From Euryodendron excelsum (Eukaryota > Streptophyta > Magnoliopsida > Ericales > Pentaphylacaceae): DNA of 64,000 nucleotides. Positions within the stretch are counted from its first letter, which is position 1. Each line of letters opens with the position of its first letter. A program made the translations under genes and the position numbers. Location: contig CM065393.1 of assembly GCA_033060915.1 (NCBI GenBank), positions 6,948,501 through 7,012,500 on the forward strand. The letters run 5' to 3'. Of this stretch, positions 42,776 through 55,500 are shown piece after piece. The notes beneath the pieces are model-generated. The model was not told where the DNA came from and ran no database searches. It worked only from the letters and a program-made list of their open reading frames with translations.

Positions 42776-44226
42776 TTAATCTTCCAATTTACTATCTATC
42801 TATTTTTGGAGCACCAGTTAAGGTTTGTAATGAAGTTGACAGACTCCAAAAGAATTTTTTATGGGGTGATAGGGATAAGAAAAAAGGTGTCCATTGTGTC
42901 AAATGATGCAAAGTGGCAGCTTCCAAGAATAAAGGTGGCCTTGGTATTATCCCAGTAAAGGTGATGAACATGTCACATATATCAAAATGGTGGTGGAAGT
43001 TTGCTAAAGATAGAAACTCCCTGTGGAGAACAGTTATTTGTCATAAATATAACATGCAAGATTCAAGATGGATCCTTCCACCAGACCCATATACAAGCTT
43101 CTCAGTTTTAATGAAGGACATTGCAATGTTAAATGATGATCAACAAGTCTCAAAGGCAATCTTGAAATCAAACCTAACTGTGTATGCAGGTAAGGGAAAT
43201 TCAATTGATTTTTGGACTAAGCCTTGGGCAAATGGGTGCATTCTTAAAGATTCATTCCCTAGACTTTTCTTGCTTTCTAAACAAAAAATGCCACAATCTT
43301 CGAAGTTAAAGCAGGTTCTAGGTCCTGGAACTTCAAATTTAGAAGGAAATTCCTTTCTTGGGAGGAGGATATCCTTAATGACCTGTTAAGGCTGCTGAGT
43401 AATGTCTCCATATCTGAAAACAAGAATGATTCAGTAGCATGGGTTGGCAGTCCAGATGGGGTTTTCACAGTTAGTTCCTTTATTGATCTAGCAGATGAAG
43501 ACAGGCATCCCTCACATCTTGTCATGAAAGATTTTGGAAATCTTGGGCTCATCTGAAAATCTAAATTTTATGCTGGTTGGAATTCCAAAATAAAATAAAA
43601 ACCAGACACTTTTTGCTGTAGAGGAAGATATTGAACTTGAATGATAATCTAAACTGTGGGCTTTGTGACCAAATTTTGAAAGACATAATTCATCTTATTC
43701 TCCATTGTAGAACTTCATGGCTTGTGTGGTGCAGTATATTCAAATGGTGAGGAGTTCTTTGGGTAAGTCTTCCTTCAATTGTTGATTATAGCATCTGGTG
43801 GTTTGCTACAAGAACTTCAATCTTGGCAAACCAATTTGGGATGCCCTGCTCTTAGTTACCATGTGCAATTTATGGGTGACCAGGAATGAAGCTATCTTCA
43901 ATCATTGGAAAAGCCATTGGGAAGACATAGTGGGTTCTTTAAAGCAGCAAGTTATTTTTTGGATTTAGGCAAAGTCAAAACAGGATGCTTCAACCTAGAT
44001 AGTTTTTTCCATTCAATCGATGGGGTGAAATCCCTTAGTCTGGCTTCAATTATGAAGTAATTGCTTGTTTAGCGTTGTGTAGGTCTCTCCCCATTTGAGC
44101 TCTTTTCAACTGTCTTCTTCCTTTGCTTTGGTCTTCTGTCATAACTCTTTGGTATGTGGAGCCTTAGCTTGCTATGTAATTTATCCATTTGAATATATTT
44201 CTCCTTTTGCTGTTAAAAAAAAAAAA
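42776..44226 (+). pseudogene. L1-type LINE, 5'-truncated copy 1 (RT C-terminus and zf-RVT)
   Basis: The text NLPIYYLSIFGAPVKVCNEV, LQKNFLWGDRDKKKGVHCVK and NKGGLGIIPVKVMNMSHISK is the C-terminal end of plant L1 reverse transcriptases. HKYNMQDSRWILP and GNSIDFWTKPWANG follow. A frameshift near 43,320 leads to a zf-RVT region (NFKFRRKFLSWEEDILNDLL, then VAWVGSPDGVFTVSSF). Degenerate Cys/His text and an A-rich tail (about 44,215-44,257) close it. Endonuclease and RT catalytic core are missing. It begins exactly at the end of LTR sequence, so its 5' part was lost or displaced there. Stops and shifts make it inactive. Confidence 0.8.
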
Positions 44227-44825
44227 TCAAAGCACTTAGCAAAAAAAAAAAAAAATCAAAGCAACTAGTGAGGGATTTGATCCATCATTCTACATACACT
44301 CTCATAAATACGCAGAGAACATTAAAAACAGGCACACATGCATTAAAGACTAAGAAACAAGATTTCAAGCTCCATCACCCTACCTCGTTCCTCACTGGAA
44401 AGCTTGTTGGAGATCTCACTGGAGAACTCCACACATAGTCGCACACCGTCTCCATTGCTCTTTCTCTCGGGCGTCTCTTTCTATTACAGTTGATCTACAA
44501 ACAAACAGCCAACTCCCGCTCTTTATTCTATAAGCCCGCAAATATGTACAAGGTCAAGGTCGAAAAACCCTATTTGTTTTATTCCAACCAAATTTCAATA
44601 ACATCCTCTAGCTTTAAAATTACAAAGCTGTTTTCTCACTAAGAGTAAAAACCCAAACTACATCCTACTAAAATTACAGTTACACCAACATAGAATTAAA
44701 AGTTTCAAAATTCACCCAACTATAAATAATTTTAAATGCACCAAAATAATTGTACAATATTAAATTTAAACTAGATACACAGATTTCTGAGTAAAACTAT
44801 ATTAATTCTAGAAAAATGGGGGTGT
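44227..44825. other. Stretch between the two LINE fragments
   Basis: Non-coding, with a second A-run (44,243-44,257) that repeats ATCAAAGC after the first tail. The rest shows no recognised feature. Confidence 0.4.
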
Positions 44826-47800
44826 TTTACAATCTGACCATTGCCCTGTTTTGCTATCAGATGAAGTACTTGACTGGGGGCCAAAACCTTCTAAAATTTT
44901 TGAAGCATGGTTCTCCATGAAGTCCTTTATTTCGATCACAATTGAGGTCTGGTCCAGTACATAAATGGTAGGATGGGCAGGGTATGTGCTAATGGGGAAG
45001 ATACAAGCACTTAAAATGAAGATTAAAGCCTGGCACAAATCTAAGGCAACAATATAGGAATGCAAGCCAGAGGCTTTGGAAAATGAACTCCACCAATTGG
45101 ATGTACAGGTTGAATGCCAAGGCAACTAAAATAATAGTTTACAAAGAAGAAGATTCATAAAAGATAAGCTATGGAAACACTATCTAGAGAGGAGTCCTTA
45201 TTGAGGCATAAATCTAGGAAGCTTTGGCATTAATAAGGGGACAAAAACTCTAATTATTTCCATGCTTCTGTAAAGGCAAGGCAAAGAAGGAACCACATTG
45301 GTCAACTGATTGACAATAGGATAGTATTCTCTGATCCACCAAAGATTAAGGACTTAGCCTTTAATCACTTTGCCAAAGCGTTCTCAGAAGACTCATTTCT
45401 CAGATCAGTATTGGAAGGTGAAATTGATAGAAGCTTGTGCTTGACAACGAAAGCATCTCTGGAATGCAAGTTTGAAGAATTGGAAGTTTGGAATGCTTTA
45501 AAAAGTTGTAATGGCAATAAAGCCCCAGAACCAGATGGTTTCAATCTAAGTTTTTTGGCAAAAGTTATGGAACCTGACAAAAGGAGACATAATGAAATTC
45601 ATGGAAAAATTCCACAGCAATGGGAAGCTTCTCAAAGGTATAAGTGCTTCTTTTATTGCTTTAGTTCCAAAAAAATGACTTCCCCAACTCCTTGTCACAC
45701 TATAGGCCCATATCATTAAACTCATCTCTCTATAAGATTTTGTCAAAAACATTGTCAATCAGAACAAGGAAAGTAATGGGGGAGATTATAAGTGAAAATC
45801 AAATAGCTTTTGTGAAAGATAGATAGATTCTAGATGGAGTGCTCATTGCAAATGAGCTGATTGATGACTGGAGGAAAAGCAAAAAGAAAGGTATAATTAT
45901 AAAAATTGACCTTGAAGATTAAAATTATAAACTAGGGCTTCTTATCTCAAATGAAGATTAAAATGGGATTTGGGAACAAATGGTGTAGATGTACAAATGA
46001 AATGCCTATTTACTGCATGAGTATTAGCCCTTGTTAATGGAGCACCAACTAAGGAATATAAAATGATGAGGGGCTTGAGACAGGGGGATCCCTTATCTCC
46101 CTTCTTATGCATTACAATAGCAAAAGGGCTCAATGTTTTATTAGCAGGAGGAAGGAGCTTGGGGATTATAAAGGGTTTCCTAATTGGCTCAAAAGGGCTG
46201 AAAGCATCCCACCTTTAGTTTGCAGATGATACTGTTTTATTTTGCTTAGCAGATATGGAGGAAATAAGGAACCTAAAGAGAATTCTAAGGTGCTTTGAAT
46301 TGTTGTCTAGGCTTAGGATTAATTTTCACAAATTACGAGTTAGTGGAGTAGGAGTTGATAGTAGCTTCCTCACAGAGGCCAAAGAAGTTTTCAAGTGCAA
46401 ATTGCAGAATTTGCCAATGAAATACCTTGACCTACCCTTAGGGGCAAACCCCAGGAGAATTTTAACTTGAAATGAGGTCCAAAGAATCGAGAATAAGATG
46501 TCCTCTTGGAAAAGGAACTATTTATCAATTGAGGGGAAGGCTTACACTCATTAAGTCCACTCTAGCTAATCTACCACTCTATTATCTCTCAATGTTCAGA
46601 GCTCCTATTGAAGTGTGCAAGGAGATTGAAAAAACACAAAAAAAGGAAAATCCTATGGGGTGATCTTAAGAACAAGAAAGGGATTCATTGCATCAAATGG
46701 AGCGGGGTAACTGCTAATAAGCACAAAGGAGGCTTAGGCATTATTCCCATTAAAGTCATGAACATGGCCCACTTGGCAAATGGTGGTGGAAGTTTGCCAA
46801 GGAAGGAAATGCCTTAGGGAGAAGAATGATTTCCCACAAGTACAGCCTAGAGGAAACAAGATGGACTCTCCCAGTAGACTCAGTGGACAAGCTGTCAGCT
46901 TTGTTGAAGGATATATGGATGGGGAAAGATGATCAACTCCGCTTTAAAGGCATAATTGAATCTAATCTCCAAGTAACCATTGGGAAACGGAACTCAACAT
47001 GTTTCTGGGATGAACCATGGATTGATGGCCTAAATCTAAGGAAAAGATTTATTAGATTATTCTTTTTATCACAACAAAAAGAAGCAAAGGTTGCAAATTG
47101 CAAAGATGAGGCAGGGGCGTGGAATTTCAAATTCAGAAGAAGATTGCAGTCATGGCAAGATGACAGTTTAATGGAGATGCTGAGCATAGTAGGTAATGTG
47201 GCAGCAGGATGGTAACCTGGAAAGCTAATATTGATGGGCTTTTCACAGTAAAAACCTTCATATCTTGTATAGAAGAAGGGAGGCAGCAACCTTGTCCATT
47301 GATGGAAAAGTTGTGGAAATCCTGAGCTCCTCTAAAAATCCAAATTTTCTGCTGGTTGGCCATTCAGAAGGGAAAGCAAAAGCTTTTCTACTCACCAGGA
47401 GAGTTCTGTAGCAAAGTGATAACATTAACTGTGGACTCTGTGAAAAGGATAGAGAAGACTCTAACCACCTCCTCCTTCATTGCAGAACATCCTGACTAGT
47501 TTGGTGCTCTATCCTAAATTGGTGTGGGTATGTATGGGTTAGTCTAGGCTTTATTGATGAACACATCAGCTGGTGGTTTGATTGCAAGAATAAAAATCTG
47601 AAAAAACTATTATGGGAAGCTTTTCTTCTTTCCACTTTGTGGAACATTTGGATTGCAAGGAACAATGCCACCTTCAATCAAAAGCAGACCTGTTGGGAGG
47701 AGATAGTGGAAGCAATCAAGTTGTAGGCGCTATCATGGATCCAAGCCAAGACAAGAGATGGGTGTCTAAGCATTTGCAGCTTCTTCTGCTCTATAGAAGA

Positions 47801-47990
47801 GGTTAAATCCTTAAACTTTCTTCATTAAGGCTGTAATTCTCTTACTTCTTTTCCTGGTTGGTTGAATCCTTATCAACTCTCAGTGACGGCTGAGATGTCT
47901 GCCAAACCTCATTGGTTTGTAGAGCCCTCCACCTGATGTACTCTCCTCCTCAAACAATATATCTTCTGTTTTTCTGTTAAAAAAAATAAA
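44826..47990 (+). pseudogene. L1-type LINE, 5'-truncated copy 2 (endonuclease end, RT, zf-RVT)
   Basis: It opens with SDHCPVLLSDEVLDWGPKP, the end of an AP-type endonuclease. RT follows: NALKSCNGNKAPEPDGFNLS (near 45,490), ENQIAFVKDRxILDGVLIAN, the catalytic FADDTVLFCLADMEEI (near 46,215-46,265), MKYLDLPLGANPR, and KKGIHCIKWSGVTANKHKGG. A zf-RVT part has WNFKFRRRLQSWQDDSLMEM and a later Cys/His-rich text (TVDSVKRI; LHCRTS). An A-rich tail lies at 47,978-48,000. In life the protein nicks target DNA and reverse-transcribes its own RNA. The N-terminal ORF1 and most of the endonuclease are absent, and many stops and shifts are present. Copy 1 is a diverged member of the same group. Confidence 0.8.
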
Positions 47991-49863
47991 AATAAAAATA
48001 ATCCGACTGAATGTGTTTCTTGAGCATCGGCTTAGGATCTGACAGTGTACCAGGGTGTGCAAAAGTGGGGGTGTCAACATACTCTAAATATGCAAATATG
48101 AACTAATGGACCCATTTTAACCCACTCAATGGATGAGGGTTCAAATCCTGCTAGCCCTTTCCCTTTGCTCTATTGCATTGTATCCAAAAAAGGAAAATAG
48201 AAATAATGAGTTAGCTAAACAGCTAAGTAACCAATTACAACAAACCAGTTGGATAAAGTGTATGAAAAATATTATTTTCATATAACACAAGTCCAATAAT
48301 ACAAGTTCAATTATGACATGCGCGGTTTAGAATAATGGCCTTATCATTTAATGTCGTAACAAGGGTGGTAATCCTTCAAAACAGTTTAATAGTTCATTTT
48401 TTCGAAACTCAATCCACGTAAATTCAAATCTTGGTGACCACAGCCACACTAACCTGTGACAATGGTTGAAACCGCATTGAGCTCTGTGGTCCAAACCAGG
48501 AAAAAACAAACTAATTTTTATGTCCATCCTTAACCCTCATTGATATATATATATATGGTCCAAATTATAGTTAGACAAGAGCCATGTTCTTGATAAGACA
48601 AATGAAACCATGATTTCTTTTCAAAAGAAATAAAAATAAATATTGGCTATATATTTCAAAAATCACCAAAAGTCATTTGCAACTTTCACACTTTATCTAT
48701 ACTTTATATGAAAAAGCATAAAGGAAACAAAACATTTTAGTTGAACAATAATTTACAAAAGATAAAATGGGTCAAAATTGTACAAGCCTAAGACACTTAA
48801 CATTGCACAATAATTATATATAGAACACTTCGTTTTACTCATGCACATGCGATGTTTTAATTACGTCTTGGGTCATTCATGACCTTAGGTAATCACTTCA
48901 TCTAAAATTAGTGACACCACTGATTTGGGTTCACATATATCTCCAAATACTAAAAACAATGACTATAATCAATCTGATACAGAATGACATTGAATATAAC
49001 ATTGAGCATCATGTGCACGGAACCTCTGTCCCTTGTGAATTTGGACTTTATTCTAAAAACATGGTTGAGTCATTTTATCAAAATTAACAAGGCTTTCACT
49101 TGCTAATACCTGAAGAGTTTCATCAATATATATGTCTATATGTACATATATATTCTCCACTCCAGATGAACAAACGTGACAAATAAAATAATCTTAACTT
49201 TTCGCTTGCTTTCACACATACACATATATATATATATTCCCCACTCCACACGGACTATAAAATATATATACACATATATTATCTATGGCAGGACATCCTG
49301 TCATAGATTTCCTCCCGTCTAGGCTTCAGGAAATCCTTATCCATAAAATAATCTAAACTTTTCACTTGCTTCCACACAATAAAAGGAGCGTCTTCACTTT
49401 TCTTTCTTCCCGGATTTATGACATCAATTTATCATTTCTACCATTCCATGTCAACTTGAGTACCAATTATATATTCTTATTACTCGAGGAACCTCAACAG
49501 TTTGGGTATACTACCATCCAAAAAAGAAACCAAACTTTTCCACATATTTATCAAGGATTCTTCTTATTTTTTCATTTTCTCATGAATTTATGTAAAGAAA
49601 CATAAATAGGGAGGGTCGAGGCCTACCATGCTCATGATTTTCAAAGACGATAAACCCTCTAAGGCTTCTTCACCTTCAAGGCTTGTTCTACTCTAATGTA
49701 TATGATGGTTGTTCTCTTAACAATACAAAGTTAGGGTTTTTTTTCCTAGTTTATTTAGGAAGCCTTTATATTTTGATAATATTACTTTGATAGCAAAATA
49801 CCAATTTCAAGGAAATCTTGTTGCAGTATATATATTGAGAGGCCTCACTAACTGTGTGCTGTT
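47991..49863. other. Intergenic stretch with local duplications
   Basis: GTGGGGGTGTCAACA at 48,064-48,078 resembles the outer end of a giant LTR but is too short to call. AATAATCT-AACTTTTC-CTTGCTT-CACAC occurs at about 49,184 and 49,346, a diverged duplication around AT-rich microsatellites. CTATGGCAGGACATCC / TGTCATAG near 49,284 is a near-palindrome. No gene recognised. Confidence 0.45.
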
Positions 49864-50370
49864 TTGAAAAGGCAAAGATTTAGCAATCTAGAGATGGTGA
49901 GAAACAGCAACGCAGCAGAAAAGTTTGATTCCATGAACACCAGTGAAAGGAAGAAGCAAAAAAAAAAGGCCTATATCAATGAATTCATGCAAATTGATCT
50001 TGCAGTAGAAGTTTCAGATGCCAGCTTAGAAACAAGGACATCTAAGAAAAATGATAATAATGAGACATTATTTGAATTCTAAATTCCAATCAAGTCAAAG
50101 AGGAACCCATTAATTAGGAACCCTAAGACTTATCGACTAGCCGCAAATCTTGAAAGGAAATTCCATTTCCAAGAGCTGGACTTCGAAGGGCTGCCTTTGT
50201 TTTGCTGGTTATGGAACATATGTCTTATAGCTTTCTTTCAACGATTCGGTCATTTGCAAATTGCATTTCTTTCCGCTATTCTCTCAGAACGGCTGAGGAA
50301 ATTGATACTGTATCCATGGCTATGCAGCCAACAACATTATACATGCATGTTTAGGCAAACTAAAATGTGA
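49864..50370 (+). pseudogene. Unrecognised reading frame, 72 residues plus about 95 after one stop
   Basis: The ATG at 49,864 opens a 72-residue frame (MKRQRFSNLEMVRNSNAAEK at the start, a basic SERKKQKKKA block, then acidic text) ending in TAA at 50,080-50,082. The same frame then stays open for about 95 codons (KSKRNPLIRNPKTYRLAANL, later FEGLPLFCWLWNICLIAFF), to a TGA near 50,370. The hydrophobic patch could be a membrane segment. I do not recognise the family. It could be a decayed host exon, a transposon remnant or chance; the single stop in about 168 codons is only mildly suggestive in AT-rich DNA. Confidence 0.25.
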
Positions 50371-50519
50371 TATTCACGACCAAAATAGTAAGTTACCAAA
50401 AACAAAAATAAAGAGAAAAGTAAAGAAAGATAAATAGTACATTGTTTGTAAATTTGAGTTGGCGAAAGCAGAAATCTAAGACCTTGAGACATCTGATATG
50501 TTAACTGCGGGTTCTTAAT

Positions 50520-52081
50520 TGTAATATCCACATTTGTTTTTATTTTATTTTTATTTATAGAGATAGAGTTATTTTATTTTACATTATATCTTGGAGGGTA
50601 TTTTAGTAAGACCGAAATATATGGGTTTCCTAGATAACCTAGAGAAAACCCTAGCTTTATATTATATATTAAGAGAACAGCCACCACATTCTACACTTTC
50701 ACAAATAACCCATTAAATAGAGAAAGCTTTGGTAGATGAGCACATTAGACGGATTATCATCTCTGGAGAATTAAGGTTAAGGTAAGTCCCAACCCTCTCT
50801 AATTATGTTTCTTTGCATGAACTCAATAGAATATAAGAAGAGGAATAATCATATGCATAAATCTGTGGAGAAATTGAAAGCTTTTCTTAAAGTCCACTGT
50901 TAAGTGAATGGCATTGTCATTGTTTCCTAAGGTTCTAGGCGGCTATTGGATTAGAGATTTTTTTTATTGATTCAGCAAATTAATTCCTTCATTGGCTTCT
51001 TGTGGTCTTTTGCCACTGCCGCTGAGTTCAATGGATTAGTTGTCTCAAGTCCATCCAACATTTAATTTAGAGATGGAGCATTTACATCTTGTGATTCCTT
51101 AGCAAGAAGGGTTTTGTCATGTAGCATGTGAAAAGCAAATTCATACTTTCACTCTTTTGGTTGGTTGGTTGCAAGATGCATGTGCTGCCATAAGCAATGT
51201 GAATTTGAGAATATATATTATTTTCTTTCTTTTATTTTTATTTTTTATTTTTACGCGGTGGGAGTTCTTTGGTTATTAGGAAGTGAAGGCTAGTTTAATG
51301 CCTTAAGGATTTCCCAGAAATATGAATGACTAGATTAAGTTAGTGGTAGCACTGCATTTAAATAGCTGATAGGATCCTATATTTAGAATAGGGCATGGCA
51401 TATGCACAAGTAAGTAAATTGTTTTGTAATTATTGTGTAATGTTGGATGTTTAGGGTGATGCAATTTTAATTGAGTTTAGCTTCTGTGAAGTGACTCTTT
51501 GCATGAGAGGTAAGTAACTTACTACCACTTTTAGTATTACAAATTATTAGAAATTGCTTTAGAAGATTATATTTTTGGATTATCCATCAAAATCATTGTT
51601 TGAATAAAGGGTTTTGTTTCCTTTATACTTTTGGTATAAAATATGGATCAAATGTGAAATTGCTCATAAAAGAAATTGTATATTTATTTAATGATATTGA
51701 GACTCTTGTTTGACTATGATTTGGACCCTACGCCAATGGAGGTTAAGGATTGGTACAGAAACTAGTTTCTTTTGGGTTTTGACCATAGAGCTAATTGTGG
51801 TGTTAGGCCTTGTTACAGGCTAATGTGACCATAGTAAGTTGTTATTTGGATTAGAGGTGTTTTCGAGATTTAATATTGCGTTTTGAAGAGATTATGGATT
51901 AGGTGGAGATTTCTTAATTGTTTTGGAGTCAATGACATTATATTCTTTGAGGGTTATTTGGTTTGTTTTTATAACTGATTTTGAGATTTTGCAGCTTGTG
52001 TCTTAGTCTTGCGTGCCTATAAGGTGTGATTTTGTGGGTGTGCGGCGTTGTCATGAACCGTATGAATTTTGGAGCGTGACA
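50520..52081. mobile_element. Solo LTR (1,562 bp) with perfect TTAAT target duplication
   Basis: Starts TGTAATATCC, ends GGAGCGTGACA, with TTAAT on both sides (50,515-50,519 and 52,082-52,086). The inverse end TGTCACGCTCC resembles starts of some Ty3/gypsy chromovirus LTRs, but a TATA-like TTTATATTATATATTA at about 50,657 is on the plus strand, so orientation is open. There is no coding sequence. Confidence 0.8.
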
Positions 52082-52086
52082 TTAAT

Positions 52087-53094
52087 CACCAGTAAATATG
52101 CAGTACGTGTTGAAAAATAACCGAGTTTAAATTATATTACTCATGCCATAAAATCAACTCATAACATATAGAATTCAAATCACAGCAGTTAACAAAATAT
52201 TGAAGATAGAACACTTATCGACTTAAGCAATTAGTTCCCCCTCGGAGTATGCAACTTAGTGCAACAAGTTATGGTGACTTATCCTTCAGTATTCAACTAT
52301 CACATTGCGTAAGGCTGCACTTTCATATGCGAAGGTGCCTCTACACTTTCCCGATGGTTGAATAAAATAATATATATATATATATATAGTACAATATAAA
52401 TGAGACAGATTATCAGCAAATAGAGTGTAAAAAATTACAAAAGCGTGAGGAAAGGCGCAGAGTCTGATGAGATCTTGGGTAAAGGCAAAAGATCTTCAAT
52501 GTTGCTTATCGGCTATTGAGCTTACACTATGTGGGTAACTCTCTCAGTTGCCACCAAGTAATCCCACACATATAGAACGGAAAGATAACAAGAAGCCAAC
52601 GACTACCAGGTATGTGTCAAAGGCATCCAGATGTTCTAATATAAATGCATAATACTATTGATTGCCCACTTAATGAATAAAGTATATGAAAGCATTGTGG
52701 CGTTCAATCATCATATCACGGATATATCAAGGGTAACTATAAAATAATATCATATGATGATCAATGAAATAAATTTATTTGAATACCATATTGAATTTCA
52801 TATTTTGAAATAATGGTATAGTAACAACATTAGGCACATTTGTCGTCTCACTATATTAGAAATTTAGAATATAAAACAAAAAAGTTTGTGAGAGAGAGAG
52901 AGAGTATAAATAAGCAACTAGATCAATAAACAATGATAAAAAAACAAATCAAAAGTTCGTAAATTTTGTTTAGGTGGAAATAAGTGAATCATTTTGAGAA
53001 GTTGTTGATATGATGAGATAATCAATTGAACTATCAAGAAATTGTTTTTTGATGGCCCAACACTACATAAGCTTTTCTGGAACCATGGACATGT
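52087..53094. other. Intergenic stretch downstream of MIR169
   Basis: AT-rich with an (AT)n run at about 52,370-52,387 and a short (GA)n run at about 52,890. No gene recognised. Confidence 0.5.
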
Positions 53095-53244
53095 CCTGAG
53101 AGGCTCCCATGAGAAGAAGAGAGCCAAATGTAGCCAAGGACTACCCGCCGGGGTGCTCATGCATTCCCGGTCACCCGCCTTGCAGGAAATGCCGGCAAGT
53201 CATCCTTGGCTACATTAATTCCACTCTCTACACCTTCATGCAAG
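53095..53244 (-). ncRNA. MIR169: MIR169 precursor hairpin
   Basis: On the minus strand the complement of 53,212-53,192 is a 21-mer that starts TAGCCAAGGATGACTTGCC and ends GG, the canonical plant miR169. The opposite arm (complement of 53,151-53,129) starts CCGGCGGGTAGTCCTTGGC. It pairs with the miRNA arm over 23 positions with three G:U wobbles and one mismatch. The 40-base loop region has a further inner stem (GCATTTCC with GGGAATGC). AGAG and CTCT pair outside. The mature sequence sits on the 5' arm, as usual for this family. miR169 guides cleavage of NF-YA (CCAAT-binding factor subunit) mRNAs, affecting drought, nutrient and flowering responses. No promoter was identified. This is the best-supported host gene in the window. 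Confidence 0.9.
53192..53212 (-). ncRNA. Mature miR169
   Basis: A 21-nt sequence on the minus strand, 5' arm of the hairpin, identical as far as I recall to plant miR169 members with a terminal CCGG. Confidence 0.9.
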
Positions 53245-55500
53245 ACTTCTAGGCAAAATAAATAAATAAATAAATACAAATAGAAGCTTTATGTAGCTCT
53301 AATTTTTTCTCAAATTTACTCATGCTCCCTGCATCCCAGTGTTGTTTCCATATATATAGATAGAGATTGCTGGTGAATGGGAGTGCCCTATATTCTCATT
53401 TATCCTTAGTCAGACCACTTTACTGTGGGGCAAAGAAATGTGACCACATGTTTTGCCATTTGAGACTTTAAAGCAACCACATTCTAGATAAAGCGAAACC
53501 TTTCATATCTGGTCAGATAGGCTTTAGGGCCAAAGCAAGATTTGTGGTTTAAGTTGGGGACGACTCGACATGTTTGTATGTTTGCATGGCCATGTCCATG
53601 GTGGTTTTGAACTTGAGGAATGGTATTAGAAAGTCTGATATGTATTTTTGAGTCTCTTTCTTAATAAAATAAGCTTTTAAGATTAGTGGTACTTTAACAT
53701 GATATCAAAACTCAGGTTGGGAGAGGTATTGGGTTCAATTTCTTTGTCTGCTTTTATTCCCCGATTGCATTATGTTTCTTTGCATAGTTGTGCATATTTG
53801 GGACTAGTGGTAATTTAAATTGTAAACTTGCAAGCTATTGGGGTCAGCAGGGTACTTACTTGCCTCAAATATATACATGAATTTTGCAATGAGAATGGAT
53901 TCGCTTTTTTCTTGGTTCTTTTATGACAGAGAGATTGGGTTGGGTGGCTTTTGGAGATTGAAAATGTAGGTAAAAAAAATCTAAATATTTAATCTTACCT
54001 ACCCAAAAGAAAAAGGCAAAAGAAAAGAAAAGGCAAAATTTTGGAGTGCCAGTAAATGAGGTAATGTTGCATTACAAACCAAGCACCTCATATGTACATA
54101 TGTAATTATCATGGAAAATGTTTTTCTTCCAGAAACTTTGTACAGAAAATTCTACCAGAATATTGTGACAGTGATATTATTGTAATGAAGGATTATTATA
54201 ATAGATGTTTTATTTTAAAGTGCATGACTCTTATTGAATCACATCATTCAGGTAATAAATTATTTATAAATTTTTTGTTTGTATGATATTATACTTAACT
54301 TTTGGTGTAATTGAACCTGCTTAATCAACTTTCCGCATTGATTTGTGAATGATCTGCTATTTCGATGTATCTACTAATCTGCCCAGCACCATAATGTACG
54401 TCCGGTCTAGTGCAAGTGAGGTATTGGAGACTTTCACCTAAACTTTTGAAGTAAATTGGATCTACATTGCCAAATTTGATGCAAACTCAATAAACTCAAA
54501 CGGGGTATTAATGTTTTGGAAAATGCTTGTTAACAGGAAACTCCTCTTTTTTTTTTTTTTTTTTTTCATGAACTTAGTTCCCAACATATATGAAGATGGG
54601 CTGCTATGAGTTCCTTATTTGGAGGGGGAAACAAAGAATAATACTACATTATTTTCGAAAAGAAGCAACGAAGAAATTGAACACATCACGCATTGCATTT
54701 TTAATTTATATTTCTCTTTCTTTCTTTTTTTCTTCTTACCGTCTTAAAAATATCAGACCACAAATAACTTTTCTTTGTCTGGCATTCTGGACAATGAAGC
54801 TTGCACAGAAATTATTTGACTGCCTTACTGCTGACAATGTGAATGTTGCACTCATCTTTTGCTCTTTTGCCGCCCCAACCCCACCCTCGACTTTTCAGAT
54901 TCCAAAAATGAGGACCACACTACTAAATATATGGATAACAATATGTCTATATAAATATAAATATAAATATAAATATAAATATATATCAAGCTGATAATAA
55001 TAAACATTATTCTTTGATCAGCATGGAGCTAACTGACAAGAGGAGAGCTTAAGCTCGCAAACCAACCATTTATGCGAGTTAAAAGACATAATTCATCCTT
55101 TTGTTCATTTCATTATCTTCTTATTCATCCAAGTTCTCCTATTGTATACTCAAGTCTATAAAGAAGCGTAGAGTAAACACTTCGTCACGAATTATCCCTC
55201 TTTATTCAGGGCTCAATGTTGGGATTTATGCAATCTTCTACAAGATATTTCACACAATCAAAGGAGGATATCGTGAACTCAACATCATTGGGACAAAAAG
55301 CTATTGTTTGTGTCGATTATTCCCTGATGGAATCCTGGAATAGAATTTACAGACAACATTGGGACCCCTACACGATTTTCACAAAAAGGAATATTTATTC
55401 CATGTTTAATTTTTGGAATCAAGTGAAGGAGAATCAAAAGATAAAAGCCAACACCTTTGATGTTAATTCAATGAAATCTAGTTGGCCAATTTAGACAACT
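53245..55500. other. Intergenic stretch, upstream side of MIR169
   Basis: Contains an AATA repeat (53,254-53,280), a T-run (54,546-54,566) and an (ATATAA)n run (about 54,948-54,985). The longest open frame (54,590-54,994) is partly made of the last repeat and shows no motif. No gene recognised; the MIR169 promoter would lie near the start of this stretch. Confidence 0.5.

Noticed and set aside
54590..54994. 134-residue plus-strand open frame
   Set aside because: Ends in a translated (ATATAA)n run, no domain, and codon content looks like AT-rich non-coding DNA.
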